Positions 27,462-36,403 of a stretch of DNA of 64,000 nucleotides are shown one piece after another; position 1 is the stretch's first letter, and the number at the start of each line of letters is the position of its first letter. A model generated the notes under the pieces. The model did not search any database. It was not told the origin of the DNA and saw only the letters and a list, made by a program, of their open reading frames with translations. Made by a program: the position numbers and the translations under genes. This stretch comes from Ignavibacteria bacterium (lineage in GTDB: Bacteria > Bacteroidota > Ignavibacteria > Tepidaquicellales > Tepidaquicellaceae), in assembly GCA_019187405.1 (NCBI GenBank), contig JABAQZ010000011.1, positions 236,814-300,813 of the forward strand, read 5' to 3'.

Positions 27462-28500
27462 GCTTAAGATTTCAATTGCCGGAGGTTCAGGATATACCGG
27501 AGGCGAATTGTTGAGATTACTTATGACTCATCCTCAAGTGGAGATTAGTCAGGTTACATCGGAGAGATTTAAAGGAAAGCCTGTTGCCAGACTTCATCCA
27601 AATTTAAGAAAGCGGTCTGAACTAAAATTTTCTTCATTAAGTGAATTGGAGAATTGCGATGTGTTGTTTCTTTGTCTTCCGCACAAAAGCTCATCGAAAA
27701 AAATAAACGAATTTTTGGGAATTGCCGAAAAGATAATCGACCTTAGCGGAGATTTCAGGCTTAATAATGCAGATGATTATAAAAAATGGTATGGAGAAGA
27801 ACATCCAAACGAAGAATTTCTGGGAAAGTTTGTTTACGGCATTCCCGAACTTCACAGGGAAGAAATGAAAAATGCAAAATTAATTTCAAGCGCAGGATGC
27901 AATGCAACTGCAGTCATTCTGGGTCTTTATCCTCTTTACAAAAATAAAATTATTGACATAAAAAAATCTGTAGCTGAAGTAAAAGTAGGTTCGAGCGAAT
28001 CGGGCAATGAATCAACGCCTGCGTCTCATCACCCGGAAAGAGCCGGATGTGTAAGGTCTTTCATGCCTACAGGCCACAGGCATACCGGAGAAATTATTCA
28101 GGAGCTTTCATTTGGAGAAAAGATAGATTTTAATTTTTCTGCGACATCGATTGACATGGTAAGAGGTGTACTTGCAACAAGTCATGTTTTTCTCAATGAA
28201 GATCTTGACGAGAAAGATATATGGAAAATATACAGAAAGGAATATTCCGGCGAGCCATTTATAAGGATTGTCAAAGAGAATGACGGCATATACCGTTATC
28301 CCGAGCCGAAGCTTCTTGCCGGCTCTAATTACTGCGACATCGGTTTTGAGAAAGATAGGAATTCTAACAGGGTTGTTGTTATAAGCGCAATTGACAATCT
28401 GATGAAAGGCGCGGCCGGTCAGGCAGTTCAGGCATTTAACATCATGAACGGATTTCAGGAAACAACATCTCTTGAATTTACAGGACTTCATCCTGTTTAA
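27454..28500 (+). CDS. lysY: LysW-aminoadipyl/glutamyl-phosphate reductase (ArgC family)
   Basis: A 348-residue NADPH-dependent reductase that converts the carrier-bound acyl phosphate to a semialdehyde. The Rossmann start '[18 protein letters not shown]' and catalytic Cys149 in '[10 protein letters not shown]' match the ArgC/LysY family, as do '[22 protein letters not shown]' and the C-terminal '[14 protein letters not shown]'. In a LysW context the substrate is LysW-bound, not acetylated. It overlaps lysX by eight bases and is followed nine bases later by the amidotransferase-like gene. Confidence 0.93.
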   Translation: MSKLKISIAGGSGYTGGELLRLLMTHPQVEISQVTSERFKGKPVARLHPNLRKRSELKFSSLSELENCDVLFLCLPHKSSSKKINEFLGIAEKIIDLSGDFRLNNADDYKKWYGEEHPNEEFLGKFVYGIPELHREEMKNAKLISSAGCNATAVILGLYPLYKNKIIDIKKSVAEVKVGSSESGNESTPASHHPERAGCVRSFMPTGHRHTGEIIQELSFGEKIDFNFSATSIDMVRGVLATSHVFLNEDLDEKDIWKIYRKEYSGEPFIRIVKENDGIYRYPEPKLLAGSNYCDIGFEKDRNSNRVVVISAIDNLMKGAAGQAVQAFNIMNGFQETTSLEFTGLHPV

Positions 28501-28509
28501 TATGCAATC

Positions 28510-29142
28510 ATGTGCAGACTTCTATATGTAAGGTCGGAAACTGAATTTGATATAAGCAAATTTCTTTTAAAGTTTTCGGATATTGCAAAAGACAGCAAAG
28601 AATTTCAGGGACATGGCTGGGGATGTTCTTATTTATCGGCTGATGAATGGAAGCGATATAAAAATATCAGACCTGTCTGGGAAGATAATTTGAATGATTT
28701 CGGAAAGACGAAAGTATTGCTGGCTCATGCAAGGAGCGCTTTTAAAGACGAGGGAATATGCATAGAAAACAATATGCCTTTTTTTGATGATAAGTATGAG
28801 TTTGCATTTAACGGTGAATTAAGAGGTGTCAGAATTAATTCACCCGGAAGAATTGGTGCAGAAAAAATTTTTAATTACATAAAAAGATTCTATAAGGGAG
28901 ATATTTATGAAGCAATTGATAAAGCTGCAGGGATAATTTTAAAAATGACAAAATATGCAAGAGCAATGAATTTTGTTTTATGCGATAAAAATTCCGCTTA
29001 TGTATATTCATTTTTCAGCGAAGATCCTGAGTATTTTACTCTTTATGTCAAAACCGGATCAGAGATAATTGTTAGTTCAATGCCTTTCCCTGGTGAGCAA
29101 GATTGGAAGAAAATTCAAAATAAAAGTTTAACAAAATTCTGA
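28510..29142 (+). CDS. Class II glutamine amidotransferase-like Ntn hydrolase
   Basis: A 210-residue single-domain protein of the YafJ/EgtC-like GATase type 2 fold. After removal of Met1 the nucleophile is Cys2 (MCRLLYV). Supporting motifs are 'GHGWGCSY' at 34-41, His73-Ala-Arg75 in 'LLAHARSAF' and the oxyanion Asn101-Gly102 in 'FAFNGEL'. The usual (S/T)DSE loop, whose Asp holds the alpha-amino group of free glutamine, reads I115-G-A-E118, so that Asp is replaced by Gly116. It is embedded between lysY and lysZ with gaps of nine and zero bases, clearly in the operon. EgtC, of the same fold, cleaves a gamma-glutamyl amide. A similar cut at the LysW C-terminal Glu is my hypothesis. Confidence 0.82.
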   Translation: MCRLLYVRSETEFDISKFLLKFSDIAKDSKEFQGHGWGCSYLSADEWKRYKNIRPVWEDNLNDFGKTKVLLAHARSAFKDEGICIENNMPFFDDKYEFAFNGELRGVRINSPGRIGAEKIFNYIKRFYKGDIYEAIDKAAGIILKMTKYARAMNFVLCDKNSAYVYSFFSEDPEYFTLYVKTGSEIIVSSMPFPGEQDWKKIQNKSLTKF

Positions 29143-29934
29143 ATGATCATTATAAAAATCGGCGGCGGGAAAGAAATCAATATCGAAGGCATAATCAGAG
29201 ATCTTTCAACTATGAGGGAGAAATTCATTATTGTTCACGGCGCGAATTTTTTCCGGGATGAACTTGCTGTAAAACTCGGAATCGAAAAAAAGAATTTAAC
29301 ATCGGTTTCCGGATATACAAGTGTTTACTCTGATGAAAATGCAATTAACCTGTTGATGATGGCTTATGCCGGTTTACGAAACAAAAAAATCGTAGAGCTT
29401 TGTCAACAGAATGGAATCAATGCTGTGGGGTTATCGGGGCTTGATGGCAAAGTAATTAAAGGCGAAAGAAACAAAGGCATAAGGATTAATGAAAACGGAA
29501 AAGTAAAAATAGTCAGAGACCTGTCGGGCAAACCGAAGGAAATAAATGACTTTCTGCTTAGGCTCTTAATTGATAACGGATATACTCCCGTGCTTTGCGT
29601 TCCTATAATAGACGAAAATAATTTTGCGATAAACTCGGAAAATGACGATATTGTAAATGTGATTCAAAGCGTACTTCAGGCAGATAAGATAATACAGTTA
29701 ATAGAATCTCCTGGTTTTCTCGATGATAAAGATAATCCCGAAACTCTTGTAAAAAGAATTTCAAAAGAAGAATTGAATTTGCTTGAAGAAAAGTCAACGG
29801 GAAGAATGAAAAGGAAAATGCTGGCAATAAAAAAGTTGTTTGAAAAAGGAGCTGCGAAGGTTTTTATAAGTGACGGCAGAACAGAGCATCCGATTTCAGA
29901 TGCACTTGCCGGCAGAGGTACCTTAATCAATTGA
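29143..29934 (+). CDS. lysZ: LysW-aminoadipate/glutamate kinase (ArgB family)
   Basis: A 263-residue amino-acid kinase that phosphorylates the side-chain carboxyl of the carrier-bound substrate. 'IIIKIGGGKEIN' replaces the acetylglutamate-kinase start, 'FIIVHGANFFRDELAVKLGI' and 'GLSGLDG' follow, and the C-terminal 'EKGAAKVFISDGRTEHPISDALAGRGTLI' closes the ATP site, typical of the short LysZ type. Its ATG directly abuts the stop of the preceding gene. 96 bases separate it from the aminotransferase. Confidence 0.92.
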   Translation: MIIIKIGGGKEINIEGIIRDLSTMREKFIIVHGANFFRDELAVKLGIEKKNLTSVSGYTSVYSDENAINLLMMAYAGLRNKKIVELCQQNGINAVGLSGLDGKVIKGERNKGIRINENGKVKIVRDLSGKPKEINDFLLRLLIDNGYTPVLCVPIIDENNFAINSENDDIVNVIQSVLQADKIIQLIESPGFLDDKDNPETLVKRISKEELNLLEEKSTGRMKRKMLAIKKLFEKGAAKVFISDGRTEHPISDALAGRGTLIN

Positions 29935-30030
29935 TAATTTTCAATTTCAAAAGTTTTATTGAATTGAATTAAACATGATGATTCAAAATAAACATAATTC
30001 AGTAATTAAGTATAAATAAATTTTATTCAT

Positions 30031-31194
30031 TTGGTAAATTTTAAAGAGATACAGGAGAAATATGAGCTTGGCGTATTTCCAAAACGAGATTTAGTAATTG
30101 TCAAAGGAAAGAATTCCCTGCTTTATGATGACTCAGGAAGAGAATACATTGATTGTGTTTCCGGAAACGGAGTTGCAAATATCGGTCATGCAAACGAGAA
30201 AGTTGCTGCCGCTCTAAGAGAGCAGTCAGAAATACTCGTTACTTGTCCGGGAATTTTTTACAATGATAAAAAAGCTTTGCTGCTCGAGAGGCTTGTGGGA
30301 ATTTGTCCGGACAATCTTAAGAAGGCATACTTATGCAATTCAGGCGCAGAAGCCATTGAATCGGCGCTTAAGTTTACAAGATTCATTACCAAGAAAACCG
30401 GGATAATAAGCGCTGTCAAGGCTTTTCACGGGAGAACTCTGGGGGCTTTAAGCGTTACTCATAAAAATGATTATCGTGAAGGATTTGAACCTTTGCTTCC
30501 CGGAATAACTTTCGTTCCTTTCAATAAAATCGAAGCATTAGAAAAAAGTGTTGATGAAAATACCGGAGGTATTCTGCTTGAAGTGATACAGGGCGAAGGA
30601 GGAATAAATATAGGGACGAGAGAATACTTTGATGCTGTGAGAGAAATCTGTGACAGGAAAAATATCTTGCTGATTATTGATGAAATTCAAACAGGTTTTT
30701 GCAGAACGGGAAGAATGTTTGCATGCGAATATTTTAACATAAAGCCGGATATGTTGTGTTTGGCAAAATCAATTGCCGGAGGAATGCCAATGGGCGCTGT
30801 AGTTTGCTCTGATAAGATTGATATTCCCATTGGAAAGCACGGAACAACATTTGGAGGAAATCCTCTTGCATGCGCTGCTTCACTTGCTGCGATTGATTTC
30901 ATGACAGAAAATAATCTTTCCGAATCAGCAGTTAATAAAGGTGAATATTTAATGAATAAGCTTCGAAATTCAGAATTAAAAATGGTAAGGGAAATCAGGC
31001 AATTGGGTTTAATGATCGGTATTGAATTAAGGGTAAAACCCAAACCATATATTTTGAGACTTATGGAAGAAGGTATTCTTGTTTTGCCTGGAGGAACAAC
31101 GGTATTGAGACTTCTGCCGCCTTTGACAATTGAATCAGAACAGCTTGACAGGATTGCTGACTGTCTGATAAAAGTATTAAATGAAGTTTTGTAA
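30031..31194 (+). CDS. lysJ: LysW-aminoadipate-semialdehyde/ornithine aminotransferase (class III)
   Basis: A 387-residue PLP-dependent class III aminotransferase that converts the carrier-bound semialdehyde to an amine. 'CNSGAEAIESALKFTR' binds the phosphate, 'IIDEIQTGFCRTG' (from 215) holds the Asp that pairs with the pyridine nitrogen, and Lys246 in 'LAKSIAGGMPMGA' forms the Schiff base; 'TTFGGNPLAC' follows. It starts at TTG and is the last gene of the carrier operon. ArgD, LysJ and related paralogues cannot be separated by eye. Confidence 0.9.
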   Translation: MVNFKEIQEKYELGVFPKRDLVIVKGKNSLLYDDSGREYIDCVSGNGVANIGHANEKVAAALREQSEILVTCPGIFYNDKKALLLERLVGICPDNLKKAYLCNSGAEAIESALKFTRFITKKTGIISAVKAFHGRTLGALSVTHKNDYREGFEPLLPGITFVPFNKIEALEKSVDENTGGILLEVIQGEGGINIGTREYFDAVREICDRKNILLIIDEIQTGFCRTGRMFACEYFNIKPDMLCLAKSIAGGMPMGAVVCSDKIDIPIGKHGTTFGGNPLACAASLAAIDFMTENNLSESAVNKGEYLMNKLRNSELKMVREIRQLGLMIGIELRVKPKPYILRLMEEGILVLPGGTTVLRLLPPLTIESEQLDRIADCLIKVLNEVL

Positions 31195-31449
31195 AGTATG
31201 TTTGCATTCATAAAGAGGCAAATTTCGTAAAAGATTTTCTTTAATGTTTATTATCTGATAGAGACGACTTTGCAGATGAGTGAATATAAAATCAAGTTCA
31301 GTAATAAGCTCGTTAATGTTTCAGCTATCACCGGTAAATAAATCATCGTACTCTTGGAAATCTGATCCCGGATTTCGGAAATAATTTTTTCAGTTCAGCT
31401 TCTTGCTATACATATCGCTTTAAATCATCACCTGATTTTTTTCATTTAG

Positions 31450-31652
31450 CACTTACTTCAAAAATAATTTGAAGTTATAAAGTTAAGCAAACGGTTTAGG
31501 TATTTAAATTATTTGAAGATTATTATTCTTCTAACAACTCCTATTAACCCTTCCTTGCAAAAGAGAGGTTGTGTGAAGATTAGGGGAATTTTATTAATAA
31601 TCATTTCTTAAAAAGAAATATTTTATTGAAATGAAAAAATGTTTTGGATACT
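31450..31652 (+). repeat. Dispersed intergenic repeat, copy A
   Basis: Shares an ordered series of blocks with copies at 41702-41908 and 53675-53892 (inverted): ATTTGAAGTT, AGTTAAGCAAA, GGTTTAGG, TTATTTGAA, a central AACCCTTCC...AGAGAGGTT stem, TTTATTGAA and TTTTGGATAC. It carries no open frame. In this copy the central stem is short. Confidence 0.75.
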
Positions 31653-31684
31653 ATTGAAAAATTTTCTATGGACGTTTGTTAAGA

Positions 31685-31720
31685 TGCAAAAAAAAGGCAG
31701 GTTATTCACCTGCCTTTTAA
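31685..31720 (-). terminator. Rho-independent terminator
   Basis: AAAAGGCAGGT and ACCTGCCTTTT form an 11-bp stem (within 31692-31717) with a short loop, flanked by A and T runs, so it can work in both directions. It lies 22 bases downstream of the stop of the minus-strand secreted gene at 31742. Confidence 0.88.
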
Positions 31721-31741
31721 TTAAAATTTATTTACTAAAGA

Positions 31742-33448
31742 CTACTTGAGAACTGTCATTTTCAATACTTTGCTCATGTTCTGAGTACCGCTTGTGTATT
31801 CGAGTTTATAGAAATAAATACCGCTTGCGAGATTTGAAGCATTGAATTCAACCGTATAGTATCCGGCAGCTCTGAAGCCATTTGCTATCATAGCTACTTC
31901 CTTACCTGCATTATCATATACATACAGTTTTACGTTTCCGTCTTTCGGCAGTTCAAAATCGATCTTTGTTGCAGGGTTAAACGGATTCGGATAATTCTGA
32001 GACAAATCGAACTGTGACGGAATTCCGACGATTACTTCATTGCTTAAGTAGTAAAATTCAAAGTTACCGTTGAAATCAATTTGTTTCAATCTGTAATTAT
32101 ACTTTCCTGATGCAACGTTTCTGTCGGTAAATGTGTATTGCTGAGGTTCGCTGGTAGTTCCGTTTCCGTTGACGAATCCTACTTTTGACCATGCGTTATT
32201 TCCTGCTGATCTTTCTATGTCAAATCCTGAATTGTTGATTTCGGCTGACGTTGACCAGTTAAGAGTTACATCTCTTTCGTTTACAGAAGATGTAAGCGAC
32301 TGCATTTCGACCGGACCTGCATTATCCCAGCATTTTACTACGGTATCCTGTCTGCCTGTTGATCGGATAGTTGCATAAATTGTATCACAGCAGGCTTGTG
32401 TTCCCACATAACAAAACTGAACCTGACCTGCGGCATTGGTTGTTCCGCTTCCTGTAGTTGCATTACAGCCGACAACATTAAAATCGACAACTTCACCTGA
32501 AACAGGATTATTGTTTTGATCTGTTACTGTGGATGTTACACAATGTTGAGTGTTGATTGGATTAATAGCAAATCTCGGTAATGTATGGATATACAGAATG
32601 GTAGCTGCAGTAATTTCACCTCTAACGGCTAATCCAAAAACAGTATTGCCGCCCGTTCCGGTATTCCATGAAGTTACAACTGCTCCGGATGCAATATTAA
32701 ATCTGTAAACATTTGATGTTCCAAAATCTGCACTCCAGAATGTAACGCCGTCAGGGTCAAGATTTAATGCAAACCAAGCATTTTCTCCAACAGCGTCATA
32801 CGTTGTTTGCAATACCCCGGCTGCGTCGAATCTTTTTATGTGGGCAAGATCTGCAACAAGCACATGACCTGCATACGGTCCTGTAGGAATGATTCTTAAT
32901 GCAAAAGCTTGAGACAATCCTGATGCAAATGTTAAGCCCGGTGTATTTGTGCAAACATTATGAGTTTCGATTGTCGAGCCTTCAAGGTCTCTGAGCATAG
33001 TACATTGGTCAGACTGCAGGTCCATGAAATCAACTCTTCCGGAGTATGAAGTACTCAGATAAGTTCCGGCAGCATTATATTTCCTGATACCGTTCCCAAG
33101 ATTTCCAACATAAGCATTTGCAGAGCCGTCAAAGACAATGCTTTCCGGTGTGCTGTAACCGCTACCGAACGTTCCCAAATGTGTACCGAATGTATTAAAA
33201 ACATGAACTGCACTGTTTGAAAAATTCGTCACATAAAGAAATCCGGCAGTGTCAAATGCCATGCCGGTTGTATATCCACCTGTCCCGTCAACCATTGTCA
33301 TGACGAGTGTACCATTAGGTTTTCTCCATTGGGTGCTTCCGTTTGCTACTGCAACCATTACATCACCTGTCTGAAACTGAGCAATGGATTCACGGAGCGT
33401 TCCCAGCATGATAAATAAAGCAATCATGCAGATTGTAAATTTTTTCAT
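31742..33448 (-). CDS. Secreted beta-propeller protein with T9SS sorting domain
   Basis: A 568-residue secreted protein. The signal peptide (cleavage near 'SIAQFQ') is followed by an NHL/SMP-30-like beta-propeller (about 25-290; repeated units such as 'GMAFDTAGFLYVTNFSNSAVHVFNTFG' in part), an Ig-like Big_1-type domain ('TDQNNNPVSGEVVDFNV', about 310-375), a fibronectin-like domain ('VTLNWSTSAEINNSGFDIERS') and the type IX sorting domain from 'SQNYPNPFNPATKIDFE' to the C-terminus. It should be exported and handled by PorU-PorV. A strong ribosome site AAAGGGG precedes the ATG. Ligand or substrate unknown. Confidence 0.85.
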   Translation of the reverse strand: MKKFTICMIALFIMLGTLRESIAQFQTGDVMVAVANGSTQWRKPNGTLVMTMVDGTGGYTTGMAFDTAGFLYVTNFSNSAVHVFNTFGTHLGTFGSGYSTPESIVFDGSANAYVGNLGNGIRKYNAAGTYLSTSYSGRVDFMDLQSDQCTMLRDLEGSTIETHNVCTNTPGLTFASGLSQAFALRIIPTGPYAGHVLVADLAHIKRFDAAGVLQTTYDAVGENAWFALNLDPDGVTFWSADFGTSNVYRFNIASGAVVTSWNTGTGGNTVFGLAVRGEITAATILYIHTLPRFAINPINTQHCVTSTVTDQNNNPVSGEVVDFNVVGCNATTGSGTTNAAGQVQFCYVGTQACCDTIYATIRSTGRQDTVVKCWDNAGPVEMQSLTSSVNERDVTLNWSTSAEINNSGFDIERSAGNNAWSKVGFVNGNGTTSEPQQYTFTDRNVASGKYNYRLKQIDFNGNFEFYYLSNEVIVGIPSQFDLSQNYPNPFNPATKIDFELPKDGNVKLYVYDNAGKEVAMIANGFRAAGYYTVEFNASNLASGIYFYKLEYTSGTQNMSKVLKMTVLK

Positions 33449-33755
33449 TTCTTTTACCCCTTTCTTTTTTATTGATTTTAAATTGAGATTAGGTCTATTT
33501 TATTTGCTGATAAAAATAGAACTAAAGTCTTCAATTAAATTTTTGTAATCTATATTAAAATTAAATAATTTATTTATTGAAAAACGGATAATTGTCATAT
33601 TTAGAAAGTGAAATTTAACATTTTTGGAACAGAACAGTAAAATTGAAATAGCTTAATAGCTTTGAAAGTCTAATTCAAGCTATAAAATTTAATTTAATAA
33701 TTCAAGATAAGTCTTTTATGAGCATAAAAATTAAATTTATTGAATCATATTCTAA
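33449..33755. other. AT-rich intergenic region
   Basis: No gene is supported. It lies upstream of the secreted propeller gene (minus) and should hold its promoter, plus the 3' end of the macro-domain transcript. I see only a loose inverted pair (AGCTTTGAA / TTCAAGCT near 33655-33690) and no clear terminator. Confidence 0.45.
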
Positions 33756-34292
33756 TTAATCCATTAATTCGAGCATTCTTATATATAGACTATAATTTAA
33801 GTCATCGAAGCATACAAAGATAATGTTCATTTCGAAATCAAGATTTTCCAGAAATCTTTTCACTGTATTTATCGCGATTACTGCAGCTTGTTCTTTTGGG
33901 AATGAATAAACTCCGGTGCTTATATTTGGAAATGATACTGATTTTAATCCGTGCTTTTCTGCGATTCGAAGTGAACTTAAGTATGCTGACTCAAGCAGAG
34001 TTTTTTCTCCGGAATTACCACCCTGCCAAACCGGTCCTACGGCATGAATTACATATTTTGCCGGCAGGTCTCCTGCATTTGTAATCACTGCGTTCCCCGG
34101 AATACAGCATCCATCTCTTTTAATTATCTCTCTGCATTCCTCAAGGATAGTCTTGCCTCCGGCTTTATGAATTGCGCCATCAACGCCTCCGCCTCCTGCT
34201 AAATGAGTATTTGCAGCATTGACAATTGCATCAACTTTTATCTTTGTAATGTCACCCTTTATTACCTTAATATAATTTTCAGGGTTAGTCAT
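33756..34292 (-). CDS. Macro-domain ADP-ribose hydrolase (YmdB/MacroD-like)
   Basis: A 178-residue single macro domain that binds ADP-ribose and likely removes acetyl or ADP-ribosyl groups. 'AIVNAANTHLAGGGGVDGAIHKAGG' forms the catalytic loop with the conserved Asn and Asp, 'GNAVITNAGDLPAKYVIHAVGP' follows, and 'SFPNISTGVYSFP' is the phosphate loop. These match the MacroD/YmdB class. Its ATG overlaps the stop of the upstream membrane-protein gene by four bases, so it is in one operon with it and probably metK. Confidence 0.93.
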   Translation of the reverse strand: MTNPENYIKVIKGDITKIKVDAIVNAANTHLAGGGGVDGAIHKAGGKTILEECREIIKRDGCCIPGNAVITNAGDLPAKYVIHAVGPVWQGGNSGEKTLLESAYLSSLRIAEKHGLKSVSFPNISTGVYSFPKEQAAVIAINTVKRFLENLDFEMNIIFVCFDDLNYSLYIRMLELMD

Positions 34293-35032
34293 ATTTTTTT
34301 ATCATAACCCTTTTCGTAAAAAAGCGATGTTCCCGCAGTTACAAGTACCGGATTGAGCAATACATTTATTACCGGAAGAAATGTAAGAAAAAAAGCAGTG
34401 CAGCCGAATCCCATCGAAAGTGAAAAATTTGAATTGACAGATTTTAGTTTTTTTCTGAATGACAACATCCTTCTTGTCATCGGATAATCAAGATAATCAA
34501 GCGCATTAAAGTAAAATGAAAACCCCGATCCGAAAATCAGCGTGATCACACTGCCAATCATGGGAATGAAATCTATCAGTATCAAAGGTATCATAAACGA
34601 AAAATAAAACAGCAGTTTTTTTAATTCAGCTTTAATACTGAATGCTATATCTCTGAAAAAGGGAAGATTGTTTTCGGAAGTAACACCGAAAACATTTGAC
34701 TCTATATGTTTAGAAATTTTTTCATTAAAAGGAGCAGAAACCAGACCGCCGAAAATAATAAACAGAAAATAACATGCAAATAGTACAAGCAGTAAAGTGA
34801 ACAAGCTCAGCACAAAGCTTATAAAGTCAAGCAGGAGTTTATTTGAAACCGCTTCTCTGAATAATTCTTCCGATTTATCGGTGATGAAGGTATAACTGAA
34901 ATAAAAAACGAATGTGTATATAAATAAGTTTATTATCATCGGTATAAGCGAGTAACCAATGATTTTAGGATATCTGAAGAAAAGTCCGATGCACCTGAAG
35001 GGATAAGTCAGTCCGAATACAAAGTCATTCAT
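34289..35032 (-). CDS. EI24/CysZ-like membrane protein
   Basis: A 247-residue integral membrane protein with about four to five long hydrophobic segments. 'FGLTYPFRCIGLFFRYPKI' at the N-terminus, 'GLVSAPFNEKISKHIES', 'FIPMIGSVITLIFGSGFSFYFNALDYLDYPMTRR' and the C-terminal 'PVINVLLNPVLVTAGTSLFYE' follow the EI24 family pattern, which includes sulfate permease CysZ. Sulfate transport cannot be claimed without more context, although metK, a sulfur-amino-acid gene, is 46 bases upstream. Confidence 0.82.
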   Translation of the reverse strand: MNDFVFGLTYPFRCIGLFFRYPKIIGYSLIPMIINLFIYTFVFYFSYTFITDKSEELFREAVSNKLLLDFISFVLSLFTLLLVLFACYFLFIIFGGLVSAPFNEKISKHIESNVFGVTSENNLPFFRDIAFSIKAELKKLLFYFSFMIPLILIDFIPMIGSVITLIFGSGFSFYFNALDYLDYPMTRRMLSFRKKLKSVNSNFSLSMGFGCTAFFLTFLPVINVLLNPVLVTAGTSLFYEKGYDKKI

Positions 35033-35078
35033 AATTTCGGTATTTAATTATCCCTTAGGATGCATTCAGAATAAAAAT

Positions 35079-36335
35079 TTATTTCATGTTAAATGCTTTT
35101 CTGATCTTGTCAACATAATCAAGCTTTTCCCATGTGAACAATTCCACTTTCATTTTCTTAACTTTACCGTCGGGAGTTTTAAAAGGTCTTTCTACTATTT
35201 CGTTTTTTCTTCCCATGTGTCCGTATGATGCTGTTTTGAAGTAAATGGGATTGCGAAGTTTAAGTCTCTTTTCTATAAAATAAGGTCTCATATCAAAAAG
35301 CTTTTCGACTGTTTTTGCAATCTGACTATCGCTCCTATCAAGTTTGCATGTACCGTAAGTATTGACAAAAATATTCATCGGCTTGGCAACTCCTATAGCA
35401 TAAGAAACCTGCACAAGTACTTCATCGCACAATCCCGACGCTACAAGATTCTTTGCAATGTGCCTTGTTGCATAAGCTGCGGAGCGGTCAACTTTTGAAG
35501 GATCTTTCCCGGAAAAAGCACCTCCTCCGTGAGCTCCTTTGCCGCCGTATGTATCGACGATTATTTTTCTTCCCGTAAGTCCGGTATCGCCGTGCGGACC
35601 TCCGATGACAAACTTGCCGGTAGGATTTACATGAAACTTTATGCCGTTATTGCTGAGAAGCCTTGAATAATTTTTGTATTTAGATTTTACGCGCGGTATC
35701 AGAATGTTTTTAATATCATTTTTTATTTTATTCTGCATTTCATGGTCATTACCGAATTCATCATGCTGAGTGGATATGACAATATTATCTATCCTAAGAG
35801 GCTTATTATAGGCGTCGTATTCGAGAGTAACCTGCGATTTGGAGTCGGGACGAAGATATTTAATCTGCTTGTTTTCTTTTCTTATTTGTGCAAGTTCAAA
35901 AAGCAGTTTGTGAGAAAGATCGAGTGTAAACGGCATGTAGTCTTCTGTTTCATTTGTTGCATATCCAAACATCATACCCTGATCGCCTGCTCCTTGTTCT
36001 TCTCTAACCTTTTTATCAACTCCCTGATTGATATCGCTTGATTGTTCGTGAATTGAGGAAAATACGCCGCATGAATGCGCTTCAAACATATATTCGCTTT
36101 TTGTATATCCTATTTCTTTAATTACGTCTCTTGCAATTGACTGAACATCGAGATATGCTTTTGATTTTACTTCGCCTGCCAAAACTACCTGTCCGGTTGT
36201 TACGAGAGTTTCGCATGCAACCTTTGACTGAGGATCGAATGCCAGGAAATTGTCAATCAATGCATCTGATATCTGATCTGCTACTTTATCCGGATGTCCT
36301 TCGCTAACGGACTCCGAAGTGAAAAAATATGACAT
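35079..36335 (-). CDS. metK: S-adenosylmethionine synthase
   Basis: A 418-residue enzyme that makes S-adenosylmethionine from methionine and ATP. '[21 protein letters not shown]' holds the metal/ATP site, '[12 protein letters not shown]' is the methionine-binding motif and '[19 protein letters not shown]' is the P-loop-like signature. It is slightly longer than the enterobacterial enzyme owing to insertions around '[13 protein letters not shown]' and '[15 protein letters not shown]', as is common in Bacteroidota-type MetK. No SAM riboswitch is visible in the 68-base upstream gap. Confidence 0.97.
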   Translation of the reverse strand: MSYFFTSESVSEGHPDKVADQISDALIDNFLAFDPQSKVACETLVTTGQVVLAGEVKSKAYLDVQSIARDVIKEIGYTKSEYMFEAHSCGVFSSIHEQSSDINQGVDKKVREEQGAGDQGMMFGYATNETEDYMPFTLDLSHKLLFELAQIRKENKQIKYLRPDSKSQVTLEYDAYNKPLRIDNIVISTQHDEFGNDHEMQNKIKNDIKNILIPRVKSKYKNYSRLLSNNGIKFHVNPTGKFVIGGPHGDTGLTGRKIIVDTYGGKGAHGGGAFSGKDPSKVDRSAAYATRHIAKNLVASGLCDEVLVQVSYAIGVAKPMNIFVNTYGTCKLDRSDSQIAKTVEKLFDMRPYFIEKRLKLRNPIYFKTASYGHMGRKNEIVERPFKTPDGKVKKMKVELFTWEKLDYVDKIRKAFNMK

Positions 36336-36403
36336 TTTCTTTGAATCTCCTTTTCTGTGATTTATTATTTTTAATTATTAATTTTTGTTTTATAAAATTT
36401 TGT

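Larger units (their letters stand above)
31195..31741. other. Intergenic region with dispersed repeat copy A and terminator
   Basis: The first 250 bases contain no supported gene. Only a short minus-strand open frame without a start or recognisable product is seen (about 31256-31400), possibly decayed coding DNA. Repeat copy A follows at 31450-31652, then a terminator hairpin. Confidence 0.5.

Noticed and set aside
30687..31211. Long open frame antisense to the aminotransferase gene
   Set aside because: No start context or family features; it mirrors the codon pattern of the real gene.
31256..31400. Short minus-strand hydrophobic open frame after lysJ
   Set aside because: No start codon context, no recognisable similarity; could be decayed DNA but evidence is too thin.
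36336..36403. Possible SAM riboswitch before metK
   Set aside because: The 68-base gap is AT-rich without the helices or conserved cores of known SAM classes.
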